Shown here: one piece after another, positions 45,201 to 55,114 of the stretch
Numbering within the stretch: position 1 is the stretch's first letter
How the letters are laid out: every line of letters starts with the position of its first letter
Assembly (NCBI GenBank): GCA_012845835.1
Contig: JABAKD010000036.1
Coordinates: 1,450,501 to 1,514,500 of the forward strand
DNA: 64,000 nucleotides
Source of the DNA: Undaria pinnatifida
Lineage: Eukaryota > Sar > Phaeophyceae > Laminariales > Alariaceae
Direction of reading: 5' to 3'
Program-made: the position numbers and the translations under genes
The notes under the pieces: generated by a model
The model's input: the letters and a program-made list of their open reading frames with translations, nothing else
The model's database searches: none
What the model was told of the DNA's origin: nothing

Positions 45201-45381
45201 AAATCACCCCCTTGTTTTTGAGACCATCCACCTTGACTTCTTGGGGCACAACAAGGACAGACAGCGCCGTGTTCGAGGATTCTCCGCTGGGCTGGAGAGG
45301 CGTGCGGCGTGGATGATGCATGGCGAACTAGATTTGATTGTACCCGAACGGGCTGTCTTCGAACGCCTTTGCTCTCCAACA
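42024..45381 (-). CDS. Candidate zinc-ribbon gene, two exons joined in phase
   Basis: Exon 45381-45142 follows the good acceptor TTTTATTGTTTCAG and ends at a strong donor (GTGAGTCG). It encodes AHGAVCPCC-type Cys pairs: VCPCC, about 20 residues, then MCVRC and EAKSC, the spacing of a zinc ribbon, which binds zinc and often nucleic acid or protein. Exon 42232-42024 follows CTAATTCTCCAG, completes a Cys codon with the T left by the first exon, and runs through HCYVLLHLQSGCFAFVNEA to DDPQPLYETC and a TAA. The 2.9 kb intron holds the ATCGATCGAT array and the Mutator-like element. Upstream exons were not found, and no family is recognised. The join is inference; one phase in three would fit by chance. 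Confidence 0.4.
43063..44031. mobile_element. Mutator-like non-autonomous TIR element with 9-bp target duplication
   Basis: The element (43072-44022, 951 bp) starts GGGGAGTGATAATCTCGCAG and ends in the exact inverse. The inverted match continues about 100 bp through GGCGGAATCTAAACCTCGCC, CCATCCCCGG and ACGGTTCGC. TTGTCGATC lies directly on both sides. Long TIRs and a 9 bp duplication are the pattern of the Mutator superfamily. Inside are two diverged copies of a unit of about 190 bp (43195-43345 and 43395-43555), a PROTEIN-free CAG-rich segment, and no transposase. The host array itself contains GTCGATCGAT, so part of the flank identity could predate insertion. Confidence 0.85.
44190..44310 (-). 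repeat. Interspersed repeat D, inverted copy
   Basis: CTCCAGCTGTGAGATCGAAC, ATTTCGTCGAAACTCATGTT and TGCAAGCTGTCCGAC. Confidence 0.6.
45142..45381 (-). CDS. Exon with zinc-ribbon-like cysteine pairs
   Basis: Consensus acceptor and donor on both sides and a 240 bp reading with no stop. Cys-x-Cys-Cys and Cys-x2-Cys pairs lie about 20 residues apart with basic, non-repetitive flanks. It is unlike the surrounding AT-rich array. Confidence 0.5.
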
Positions 45382-46019
45382 CTGAAACAATAAAATGGCG
45401 AAAGGTCTACGTACCGATACCTATCAACCGAAACAATAGAATGGTGAAAGGTCTGTCAATACCTATCGTCCGAAACAAAAGAGTTGTGAAAGGTCTATGG
45501 ATACCTATTTTCCGAAACAATAGGTTTGGTGAAAGGTATATCGATACCTATCGGACAAACCCATAGGTGATGTTTCTCAGCGCCAATATCCTATCGCCCA
45601 AATAATACCGTCCTGAAAATGTCTATCGATACCTACTTGTTTTATCAATATGTTCAGATAAATAGGTACAATAGGCTATTGGCCAAACAGTAGCTCATTG
45701 AAGATGCCAATCGATACCTATTGTCGGCCCCAATAGGCTACGACAAGTACTCTTCAATATCTATCGCGGGCAACAATAGGTCTCCTATTGGAATAGGATC
45801 CTATCGATTGCCTGTTGACCTGGAACCTATTGTCCAGGGTGTGAGTTACACAGCAGTACGCACAGAGCAGTGTGCTGTTTATGGGGTTAGGTTAGATATA
45901 GAGGTTATAAGTTTGGTTTACGAAGAGATGTTCCCTCAATTCTCAATGAATTGTCTACGTCTGTATGATATTACCAACATTCCCGGTGCTGAATTATACT
46001 GTACCAACATTCGGTGCGA

Positions 46020-46170
46020 GTCCACGAGAGAAGAGAGGGTTGAAGTGTTCTCGCGATCGAAATGAAGGCACGTGCCGTCGTGGGGAGGGAGGAGAAAAGC
46101 CTTCTTACTGACCCTGGATCTGAGTTACGCCTACGGAGGGAGAAATGAAAAAGAGAAAAGTGGGAAGATA
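46020..46170 (-). repeat. Interspersed repeat C, inverted copy
   Basis: TTCTCGCGATCGAAATGAA, GGCACGTGCCGTCGTGGGG and CCTGGATCTGAGTTACGCC are the inverse of the block at 6420-6550. Confidence 0.55.
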
Positions 46171-46439
46171 TTAGATGGGATGAGCGCAAAAAAAAAAAGT
46201 CAGTAGAGATCAGTTTCTCCGTGCGGGGACTCTGTCCAGCAGTGTAAGGATGGACCCACCCTCAAAGCGCGGAACCTTTTTGGTATGGACCCTACCTACA
46301 GACAACAAGGTGGCTGGGTTCGTGGTAGAGTTGTGTCGATTGCGGCGCGTCAGCCACAACGCGTCACAGATTTGCAGTGTTGCCACGCGCGCGCCAAATT
46401 TTGTAGGCGTATTGGACTCTGATCTGGTACGGTTTCCTT

Positions 46440-47065
46440 GAAATCCCGGGGGCGTCGCAAGTCAAAAAGGGGGAACACAGGCGTTCCATAAACTACTGCT
46501 GCTGCAATATGGTACGTCAGGCATGAACCTATCTGATGTTCGGCATGTGTTCATTTTGTATGTTGTACGTGAAAAGGTGGTCAGTCGTTGTTTGATCTCC
46601 TGCTGAACGCAGCATACATGCGCAAAAAGGCATCGTGGCTGCCACGCTGTCACGAAAGCAACAGCAGCTCGATGCGTCCCCGCTGCTGTTGTACCTCTGA
46701 TGTTGGACTGCTGTGCGCTGCTGTGTGTCATGTATTATGTGGCTGCACGAGTGCATTTGAGCTTCAGAGGAAGGCTATCATACTCGGTATGTGCATCATC
46801 AGGGCGGATTGTGTTCGTGCAGATTGTGTTCCTTGCGGTGACACACATGCACACACGCGCACGCATACGTACAGAAGCACCCTTTGTGGCTGTCACAAAG
46901 CGAACATCTTGAAGTGCGGCTGCTGTTGCAACGTGGCTGGGCCACAAAGTTTGAAGCTTTAAGGACGGTGTGAGACAGATAGAACACATCAGCATCAGAC
47001 AGCAGAGCGGGCGATCCTTCAGAGCCCTTAACTTGCAGTATTTTCTTCGATTTTTATTCGCCCAA
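46440..47065. other. Stretch without a supported gene
   Basis: Contains CTGCTG-rich short tracts and a segment (46840-46910) that resembles 14840-14900 in inverse (AGAAGCACCCTTTGTGGCTG then TCACAAAG). Open frames are short and unsupported. Confidence 0.4.
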
Positions 47066-47067
47066 TT

Positions 47068-47172
47068 TTTGGGCGGTTTGTGTTGCGGTTCGCCGAGCCC
47101 TAGAGGCATTACGGATACAAGAGGCGCCGAAATTGCTTTTGAGCGTAGTTGGAGCTCGACCCGCAACACTGC
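47068..47172 (+). repeat. Repeat I, copy on the 3' side of the LINE
   Basis: GGGCGGTTTGTGTTGCGGTT, GATACAAGAGGCGCCGAAAT and AGCTCGACCCGCA match 49957-50085 in the same orientation; the two copies bracket the LINE relic. Confidence 0.7.
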
Positions 47173-47319
47173 TCAAGCCCATGTTACATGCTTCCCTCAG
47201 TAGGTGCTTGACATATGCTGTAGCACCAGGTATCTGGCATGATTTACAAGGGCTCCGCCCCGCTGGCGGCTGACGCCGTCCGTTACGCTCGCGCAAGGAA
47301 AAATACAACAAAATGTGAA

Positions 47320-49620
47320 GGAGGGGGGGGGGGGGGGGGGTACTCATTTGTTGCTTGCCTTAGTCATTTCGCCATTGACCACGCATCCCTTTCAAGACGG
47401 AGCACCGTTCCTACTCCTAACAGAGACACCTCCAACATTTGGGCGCTCATTATGCCTCTTCCATATACTACATGGAAACTGTTTGCTTATCCTATCTCCG
47501 TCCTGTTTCGCCGTCTGCGGCCACCATCTATCTCCTAGGATAGCGATTGTTTTCTCGGTACTCTCTAGTCTACCAAGCTCTTCCATGTTTCGTACGTCTA
47601 GTTTCTTATCCCCTCCTCTAACGCATCCCGTTCCTCCTTGTGTATTTCACATTCTCCTACTATGTGAATCCTCCTCTCTATTTTTGTGCCACACGGGCAC
47701 ATATTTTTGTAGCCACGTCCTCCTCCCGACTACTGATATATCTCTTTCTTTTTTCTGGTAGGTCCAGGTCCCCTACACGATATCTCAATTTCAGCTTTTT
47801 CGCGTAGTCCATTGGGCCGTGCAGATTCCTTTTCATTCCAATATCTTCCCTCAACCCCCCGTGTATCTCTAGGTGCTTCTCCTCTTTCACCCTACTTCTG
47901 TCTTGTACCCGCCAAACTTCTCCGTAGACAGTAGTACTCTTCTTGGTCTCCCCCTGGGTCCTTCCATATTTTCTCGACTACGTTGTCCTACTTTATTCCA
48001 GCTCGTCCTTTTGTTATTTTCTCCCATACAGCATTATCAACTATGACTGGCAACCTCTTTTCTGGCGTATTCTTTACTTTATATTGCCATTTCAACTTCC
48101 TCACGTCTCTCTTTGTTTCAAGTGGGTACCTTCCTAGTTTTGCTCTTAATGCTGTATCAGTCGTCGTACTTGAGCATCCTAGTATCTTTTTAGCTGCTGT
48201 CATCTGCACTGTTTCCAGTTGTTTCACGAACTTCGCGTTCCCTTCCCATACTTCTCCTGTATACTCTAGCTTTGATACAGTCCCATTAATCAGAATACAA
48301 GTTTTAATCCTACAGTAGTGTCAAGGTACGGGTCTGTTAGTATCGTATCCATCTTGCCTACTTGCGATGTATCCTTTCTTGTTACTTTCACTATGTGTGC
48401 ATCCCAAGAGCAGTCCTTTGAGATCTCTACGCCAAGGTACGTACATACTGGTCTACGATCGGTAGTTCATCATCTCCCCACTTCCATTTGAAATGTACCG
48501 GGTTCACCTTATCTTCGTTACATACAACTACTGCGCATTTTTTCGCGTTCGCTGCCACTCTCTATTTACTAGTGTACTCTAGTGCTTTCTCTATCTGTTT
48601 ATGCAATCCTTCGGGTGTTTCTGATATCCCCACGAAATCATCCGCAAACTTCAACCCCGACACCGTATCTTCCCCCATCGTGACTCCTTGCTTTGCTGCT
48701 TCGACTGCCACTATCATGCCATTAACATATAACTTGAACAGCTTGGGTGATAGTGTACATCTCTGTGCAACTCCTTGTCAAATAACAACATATTTGGATA
48801 TTTCCCTGTCCAACATCACAACACTTCTCGCACATTCCGCAATATTTTTCATCATTCTCCACGTCTTTCCTCTGATCTCAATTTCCCACATATTTTTCCA
48901 CACCCAAATCCTCCATGCTATGTCATAGGCCTTCTGTACATCTAGGAAGAAACAGTACGCCGTTAACTCGGCGTTTTTCCTGCGTTGAATTATTTTATCT
49001 AATGTGTACACATGGTCTACGCAACTACGGTTTGGCCTAAATCCTGCTTACCCTTCGCTTAGTATTTCGTTCTTCTCCAACATTGTTCCCATTCTATCGT
49101 TCAAAATCTTACGGAATGTTTTACCTGCGGTGCTTAATAGCGTAGTTCCCCGGGTCAGCTTTTTTTTCTTATTTTTTTCATCCTCCGGCGGATGGGGAAA
49201 AATAAAGCTTTAGCTCACCACACTTCCACGTATTTTCATACGCGTCGTGTGTCGATTTAACTCAGCTGCTAGCCTTATCTCCTTTCTTGAATAAGTTCAT
49301 TACTGCTTGTACTCCTTCTCTCCACCTCTTAGGCGCGTACTCGTTTTTCCGTATCCAATTATAGAACATGAACATCATGGTAAGCATACCTTCTCCCCCG
49401 CACTTCATAAATTATTTCACTATTCCATGTACCCCTGCTACCTTCTATTCTCAAGTTCAGCTACACATCTTTACTTCTTCTCCTTTGAATTATCTCTGAG
49501 GCCCGTCTGAACCGCGGTCTTCCTTTTCTGGCGCACCTACGTTCGCCTCTGCCCACGCGTTGATTTCCTTCTGGAATTCTGCGTCGAACGTTTCGTTGGG
49601 TGTGGGCATGTGAAGGAGGC
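47320..49620 (-). pseudogene. Non-LTR (LINE) retrotransposon relic, reverse transcriptase region to 3' end
   Basis: Fragments in order on the - strand give the reverse transcriptase of a LINE: NLFKKGDKA, GKTFRKILNDRMGTMLEKNE, AGFRPNRSCVDHVYTLDKII, FLDVQKAYDIAWR, QGVAQRCTLSPKLF and the catalytic FADD box, then the C-terminal part (AKKILGCSSTT, LKWQYKVKN, AILGDRWWPQTAK). This enzyme would copy the element's RNA at a nicked chromosomal target. The copy is dead: a stop replaces a residue before AGFRP, another precedes QGVAQ, several frameshifts occur, residues are missing after NY in the PSNY-type motif, and a 100 bp repeat is inserted at 49160-49258. The endonuclease region is absent, so it is 5' truncated near 49620, as is usual for LINEs. 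Confidence 0.9.
49160..49258 (-). mobile_element. Short interspersed repeat with CATCCGCCGGAGGATG palindrome, copy 2
   Basis: Same unit as 39110-39215, inserted in the LINE coding sequence between the KKGDKA and ADP codons. On the - strand it ends in an A-rich tail (GAAAAAAATAAGAAAAAAAA). It therefore moved after the LINE had landed. It is too short to code. Confidence 0.7.
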
Positions 49621-49956
49621 AGAAATAAGAGGACCCCAATTTGATGCGACTAGCGGATTGACTATACAAGAGCTACTTGTGCAGAGCTGATTGCCCTGTG
49701 CTGTGCTGTGCTGTGCTTGCTGGCGATGTCACGTTCTGATCGGCAGTACGGGTGTAAATATCGAAAAAGAACCCCTAAAGAGGATCGACAGAGGGCAATC
49801 AATCAAGAAAGTAAAAAGACGAGTACACACGTACATACCGGTACCTTGTACTTCGCATGGCATCTGGTACTGCATGCACGAAAGAAAGCACATCGCAGCA
49901 CGGCGCATCACGGCACAGCATCGCGCCGAACCCCAGGGCACGGCACGGCACTTATT

Positions 49957-50090
49957 TTTGGGCGGTTTTTGTTACGGCTTGCCGACTCCTGGAGACATTC
50001 ACTTGCGGGGATACAAGAGGCGCCGAAATTTCCTTTGGGGGCAGTTGAAGCTCGACCCGCACCACGGCTGCGGGTGTTCTTCGCGTTTAG
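49957..50090 (+). repeat. Repeat I, copy on the 5' side of the LINE
   Basis: GGGCGGTTTTTGTTACGGCT, GATACAAGAGGCGCCGAAAT and AGCTCGACCCGCA. Confidence 0.7.
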
Positions 50091-50099
50091 GTGGCGTTT

Positions 50100-50245
50100 C
50101 CCACCATGTACATCCGGCACAGCCAGTGTCCGTTCTGATGCCTCATGGAGACGAACGCTGTGGTCACTAAATACGAGACAGAGATACACATTGCAAATAC
50201 AGCAAGGTGATGTGGTGATGTGGCCTTGCAATGCCAACCGCAACA
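50100..50245 (-). repeat. Interspersed repeat B, diverged copy
   Basis: CAGTGTCCGTTCTGATGCCT, GCTGTGGTCAC and GACAGAGATACACATTGCAA follow the order of the copy at 53870-53980. Confidence 0.55.
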
Positions 50246-50596
50246 ATCAGCACGCGCGCAACGAAACAAAAATTTGCCATAATATGCAAGCCCGCACACC
50301 AGATTGTTTGAAGTAAAAAGATGAAGAACAACCAAAAGGAAAACGCAACTGGAAAGAAGGAGGGAAACAGGACGGCACAGCAAAATGAAAAACAAAGCAC
50401 AACAGACAGCCAGCACCTACATAAATTGTAACAATACTACCAAGTAGCAAATATACATTCAATACCTGGCACCCATTTACAGCAGCAGCAGCAGCGCACT
50501 CAGCTTTACGTACGAGTTTAGTATTCCAAACGGTACATGCTTCGAGCCCATAATTGATGCGATAAAATATATGTGAAAGTCGCCGACCTCCACCCT

Positions 50597-50790
50597 TAAC
50601 CCTTTTACAACTGGAAACCCGTTTTTGGGGACAAAATTAACTGGATTTAGTATAGGGAGGGGTTCGGGGGCTCCAAAGGGGTTGATGAGGACGCACACCC
50701 ACTCATACGCGCGATCGGAGCGTAACACAGGGCTCGCAAAGATGAGTTTCGACGAAATGTTCGATCTCACAGCTGTACGAGTTTTTATTT
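50597..50790 (+). repeat. Repeat F followed by repeat D
   Basis: F: CAACTGGAAACCCGTTTTTG, TAGTATAGGGAGGGGTTCGG, CTCCAAAGGGGTT. D: TGATGAGGACGCACACCCAC, ACGCGCGATCGGAGCGTAAC, GCAAAGATGAGTTTCGACGA. Confidence 0.7.
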
Positions 50791-50799
50791 ATTTATTTA

Positions 50800-52455
50800 C
50801 AATATACCACACTCGTACGTACATAATACCTGGTACCATGTAGCAAGGTGTCATAGCATAGCATAACATTATAGAGTAGAAAATTACAGCAGTACCAGGT
50901 ACCTGGTGAAGTTTTGCAGCATTACGAGGTATACACCGGTACGAACATATCACACCTGGTATGTTTTGAGGAGTTTTATTGTCGTCTTTGCTACGTTATA
51001 ATCCAGCCTGTTTTTAGAAGTTTTGTAACCGAACAGCGCTGCGATGGCATTTCCTCCATTGCCTCTGACCTGCGAAGCGCACTACCATTTTTTTATGTAC
51101 TTCGTATGTAAGTAGAATGAATAAGCGAATGAATAATTTTCCAACTTCTGACATGATTCTATCGCAGTCCAACTCCAAGCGTTTTGTCCCCATGTCGCGA
51201 GGGAGTGCGGTGCTAAAAGGGTTTTATGCCGTCCGATACTTTTACCCAAACACGTCCAATGGACAAGGACGTTTCTCCAATGCTACGGCCCAGACCATCT
51301 CCCTCTCGTCAGTTTTAGAAAGATCACGTCACAGGCCATATTTTTTCGCGCGCAAAAAGCGATGCGTTTATTGTGTCGAAACCAGCCTCTTCCACAAGTA
51401 AAACTTCTCCAGACTCTGCAAACATGGTCGAAATAGGTAAAATAGTTATTCTCGCGCTGCTGACACGGGTTTGACCAGAAATCGACGACATGGCCAAGCA
51501 CTAGTAGGCGAACGCGTCTGGACCTATATTGGGACCGTTAGTGGCATGTCACACGCACGCAGCAGAGTATGGGTACGAAGAGCTTCGTACACGTTGTACC
51601 GATGTCATATAACTATGCAAACTTTTCTGTAGGGGGCTTCCCATGCAGATTCAACGCCCACTGCACATTCTAGAGGCCATCATGAAACAGCATGTACGTT
51701 TGTCGGGAGATGTTCTGAGATCTGTGTGGGCGCTAGCGTGATTCTCGTGGTCGAGGCTAGCTCGGAAAGGGCTTGAGTCGAGGACCTGAGCGATGTGGCA
51801 TCGACCATTGATCGGATTACAACCTTCACCAAAGCGCACAGAGCGCGTACGCGTGGACGTGCCGATGTGAAGTGTCTGTGATTCCGGCCATATTTGGTTG
51901 GGCTTCCAGGCATCCGCCGTTGTAGAGTTGTTGTGTGGGGCGCCACCCCCAAATCGGAGGATTTATCTGTCTGCAAGTTGTCCCAGCAGGGGTTTTCACA
52001 ATGTTAAATTCATGATGTTCTTGTTATTCCGCGGCATGCAACGTTTTTTTTTGTTTTGACCCAACGAGAAACAAATGTGGATTTCCGTTGTACCTACTCG
52101 CCTCAGCAAGACGGAACGCGATCCCCCGAAAAAATAATGGTTCGAGTGACCTTGAGTGCCCAGAGCATCGCCACGGAGCTTGGCTGGGTGGGACCCAGGT
52201 GTATTGTGTAATATACCGACTGGCCTCCTGCGCGCCCCGCAGCCAATAGCGCGAGAACATGTTCACGGACGCCAGAGAACGACGCGAAACATCCCCCCCC
52301 CCATTTTTTTTCTGGTGCTTGAGTAATAACTTGTGATTTGCAAACGCTCCCGCATGATCTGTAGGATTCACGGATCTATATATCTGTCCCAACCCCCGAG
52401 CCATTGATCTGTACCATGTAGGCCAGGTAGATGATTTGTCCCACCTGTTGAACAT
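50800..52455. other. Stretch without a supported gene
   Basis: Two TACCWGGTA motifs lie at 50827 and 50893. Open frames of 70-140 codons occur on both strands (for example 51680-51976, -, and 52024-52455, -) but none resembles a known family or shows convincing splice boundaries. Confidence 0.3.
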
Positions 52456-52459
52456 TTCG

Positions 52460-53312
52460 TGTGTCTGATTGTCTCTGCTTGTTTGTACTTGTCTCTGATT
52501 TAGCCCTGGCTGTCTGTGCGAAATTACTCTGAGCAGGTGTCATGTTGTTACAGCGGGCGGCGGAGGGCTTGACGGCTCGGCTGTCCGTTTTGCAGCACCA
52601 CACTCTGCATCCCTAACGCTAATCCTACACTTGAGCTATGGCATCCCCTCTTGTCTGTTACGAACGCTTTTGTTTCTAATTGACCTTGGGTGTCTCCACA
52701 ATACTCTTTTTTTTTCATTTCTCATGTCTTGCAGCGAACGATGGAGGGTGTGATGGCATTCCATATTCCTTGCTGCGTCGTTGTTCTACATGTCTCCCTG
52801 GTTGACTCTGGTTGTCATTGCAATAAATTGTGTGCAGGTAGCATGTCTCGAAGAGGGCGGCGGAGGATGTCGTGGCCCGGAATACATACATTTCCATGGA
52901 TGATCTATAGACTATAAGATATTCATGACCTACACATGTCCTAGCCCACTGATGTGCACAATCTAGATTCATGATGTATCCCACGCGCGAAAAGTTTCGT
53001 GTCGGCGTTTCGTGTCCCTGCTTGTCTGCTGGTTTCTCGTTGTCTCTGATGTGGCCCCGGCTGTCCGTGCCATAGTTGTGGGCAGTTGCCATGTCTCGAA
53101 ACGGGAGGCGAAGGGTATGATTGCTCGACTGCCTGACCATAGTTTGTGTAACGAAGCCCCCTCTTCCCTGTCACAGCGTTTTTTTTATTTGTCTCTGACA
53201 GACTCTGATGGTTTTTTGCGATAAATGTTTTGTTGCGCAGGTGCCATGTCTTGAAGCGGGCGGCGGAGGGTGTGATGGCTCGACTGTCCTTTTTGGAGCA
53301 CCACACCCTACA
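52460..53312. repeat. Degenerate tandem array with GGGCGGCGGAGGGTGTGATGG
   Basis: About five units combine TTGTCTCTGA, GCAGGTGCCATGTCTTGAAG, CGGGCGGCGGAGGGTGTGAT and GGCTCGACTGTCC, near 52540, 52735, 52845, 53090 and 53250. The last unit abuts a candidate exon. Confidence 0.65.
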
Positions 53313-53313
53313 G

Positions 53314-53421
53314 CCGGGGGGACAGGGGCAGGCGAAGCCTCTTTGTCTTAGAAACCCGGACTACGCCAAGATGAGAAAGAAAATCGATGTCACCTTCCCG
53401 GACCAGCTTGACGCCGCCAAG
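53314..53421 (+). CDS. Candidate symmetric internal exon (36 codons)
   Basis: Bounded by the acceptor CACACCCTACAG and the donor AAG then GTACCC, both in phase 0. It reads PGGQGQAKPLCLRNPDYAKM then RKKIDVTFPDQLDAAK, a normal soluble-protein composition unlike the array before it. I recognise no family and found no partner exon. Chance is possible. Confidence 0.35.
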
Positions 53422-53644
53422 GTACCCAATACTGAATGCTATTATGTATAATAGGAGTATTTATACCGGCTGTTGTTACTTGTAGTACAAGTTGTTTATT
53501 TCCTTTCCCTTTGCTTTGTGTGTGTCTTTTCTTTCTTGTGAAAGTTGTCTGGCTTGTGTGCATCCTTCTTTCGCACCCAGTACAAGTGTACAAGTAGAAC
53601 GCGAGGTATTTTCTCTGTCTCGTCGTTAGTGACGACAGCTCTTG

Positions 53645-53740
53645 GATCCCTGTAGGATGAGGAATCGGCACGGGTGCTGGCTGTGCTGGATGCCGATGGG
53701 TGGAAACTATGGTTTAATGGATGTGAACAACACACGCACT
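53645..53740 (+). repeat. Interspersed repeat B, diverged + copy
   Basis: GGATGAGGAATCGGCACGGG, CTGTGCTGGATGCCGATGGG and GTTTAATGGATGTGAACAAC align with 41290-41355; an inverted B copy follows 80 bp later. Confidence 0.55.
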
Positions 53741-53821
53741 ATTGCAGTGATCCTGTCCTCACCTTTATTTGACATTTCTAACGATTTTACCCAAGTGATG
53801 TCATCACGGGGCACTTCGGCC

Positions 53822-54095
53822 GGTATGTGTGTGTGTTCTTCACATTAAACCGTTTTTCTACTCGTCGACATCCAGCACACCCATTGTCCGTACTGATTCT
53901 TCACCCTAGAAAGATCAGCTCTGTGGTCACAAGCCACGACACAGAGATAATGCATCGTAATGCATTCGACAACGCAATATCATGCCCTAGTACTGGGTAC
54001 GACAGGCACAACATACATACGTCAGCAACAGAAATACATTGGAAGAGAGAAATACGAAATAAACAAAAACAAAAACAAAAACAAAAAAAATAGGA
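53822..54095 (-). repeat. Interspersed repeat B, inverted near-full copy
   Basis: Inverse of 41095-41382: begins in (TG)n, ends in (AAAAAC)n. It abuts an inverted repeat A copy. Confidence 0.8.
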
Positions 54096-54099
54096 TGTC

Positions 54100-54475
54100 G
54101 TGTCTTTTCTTTTCTTTGTTTCTTTGTTCCAATTGACTTGCGTCTGTCGTGCGCATGCGTAGTGATAGGTACTACGTGCAATATATGCGTGGTAGTCTTT
54201 CTTGGGTGGCAAGCGGTATAGTCGGTTTTTCCAAGCGCGAGTAGTGAGACGTATGCACCAGTATGGACCTACCACATCGTAGGCTGACTCCCGATTCCAC
54301 TTTTTTATATGTTTCTGGGGGAGGCATGGATTGCGTCAGCTGTGATATATGCGTGTACCACCTTTGGTGTGTTTGCATTTTTTCCTTGGGGTATTCCTCA
54401 GCTCCGGAGTGACTGGAGCCTGTCCTGCTACCACGGACTTGATTATGCGAGTTAATGTGAGAACAACGACATAAA
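54100..54475 (-). repeat. Interspersed repeat A, inverted copy
   Basis: CCAATTGACTTGCGTCTGTC, CACCAGTATGGACCTACCAC, AGGCTGACTCCCGATTCCA, GCTCCGGAGTGACTGGAGCC and GATTATGCGAGTTAATGTGA. Confidence 0.75.
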
Positions 54476-54479
54476 CAAT

Positions 54480-54508
54480 GGGTTAGGGTTAGGGTTAGGG
54501 TTAGTTAG
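54480..54508. repeat. Interstitial telomeric repeat (GGGTTA)
   Basis: Four GGGTTA units directly next to the terminus of a repeat A copy. Confidence 0.9.
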
Positions 54509-54754
54509 ACATGGTTGAAAAAACACAATATTACTGCTGTTAGCTGGAGCAGCACATGTAACGAACTGTACAGGTAGCGTCGGGTAGCCTCCTGGCGTGT
54601 TGAGGCTACGACCTTGTTGATATTTCTGCTGTAGGTTGGGTTGCTGTGAAGGTACAGTATAAAAACGTCAAAGGTATCAACACCATAGGGTCGGCTCGTC
54701 GACACTCATCTTTGCAAACTGGCGATACGCCGGCCGCTCGTTGTATTACCCTTT

Positions 54755-55075
54755 TTATATATATAAATATTTTTTTTCTACTTTCCAGCTTCTGAACAAG
54801 CCGTGATCACAGGTGTCGTCCCTTCTCCCTCCCGGTTCTTGCCTTCAATTTGTATCGCGCATAGGGTTCAGCAATTTCACTGCTCATCAATTTTTCATCG
54901 AATGTTGCTAACTCACGCTCTCGCGCTTTCCGCAAGTCAAATTGTGCACAAGAAAAAGTCCCCACGAATTTATGCGACCATGCACTCATGGGGACTCGAA
55001 CTCGCGAATCTGACCTATGCCAGGCTCGAGGATAACCTGATGCGCCATCGGGGCGACCGGCTCATATAATAGTGT
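54755..55075 (-). mobile_element. tRNA-derived SINE, copy 1
   Basis: On the - strand it begins GCCGGTCGCCCCGATGGCGC (A-box-like TGGCGCATCAGG) and has a B-box-like GAGTTCGAGTCCCC about 50 bases later, the internal pol III promoter of a tRNA. A tRNA-unrelated body follows (CACAATTTGACTTGCGGAAA, GAGAGCGTGAGTTAGCAACA, GACACCTGTGATCACGGC) and an A/T-rich tail. It is about 300 bp and would be mobilised by a LINE. Confidence 0.8.
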
Positions 55076-55084
55076 ACAAATATT

Positions 55085-55112
55085 ACAAGGCTCCCCTTCG
55101 GGATGCGGGTAA
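55085..55112 (-). repeat. Short repeat CCCGAAGGGGARCCTTGTA
   Basis: Also found at 15293-15320 and 28126-28146 in + orientation; CCCC-GAAGGGG gives partial dyad symmetry. Role unknown. Confidence 0.5.
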
Positions 55113-55114
55113 CG

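Larger units (their letters stand above)
42720..45850. repeat. Degenerate ATCGATCGAT / CCTATTG array
   Basis: Units pair a GTATCGATCGATACC-like palindrome with CAATAGG or CCTATTG about every 40-65 bp. Good copies lie near 42817, 42978, 43025, 44024, 44650, 44697, 44747 and 44789. A second form, GAAAGGTCTATCGATACCTA then TTGTCCGAAACAATAG, fills 45400-45600. The array is interrupted by the element at 43072-44022, a repeat D copy near 44190-44310, and the exon at 45142-45381. Confidence 0.8.

Noticed and set aside
42720-45850. CRISPR array, suggested by regularly spaced palindromic units
   Set aside because: Units are degenerate, occur in both orientations, have variable spacing, and lie in eukaryotic DNA with no cas genes.
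53655-53725. Exon-like reading after CCCTGTAG, in phase with the exon at 53314-53421
   Set aside because: The same sequence is part of interspersed repeat B (for example 41285-41355), so the apparent in-frame join is better explained by the repeat.
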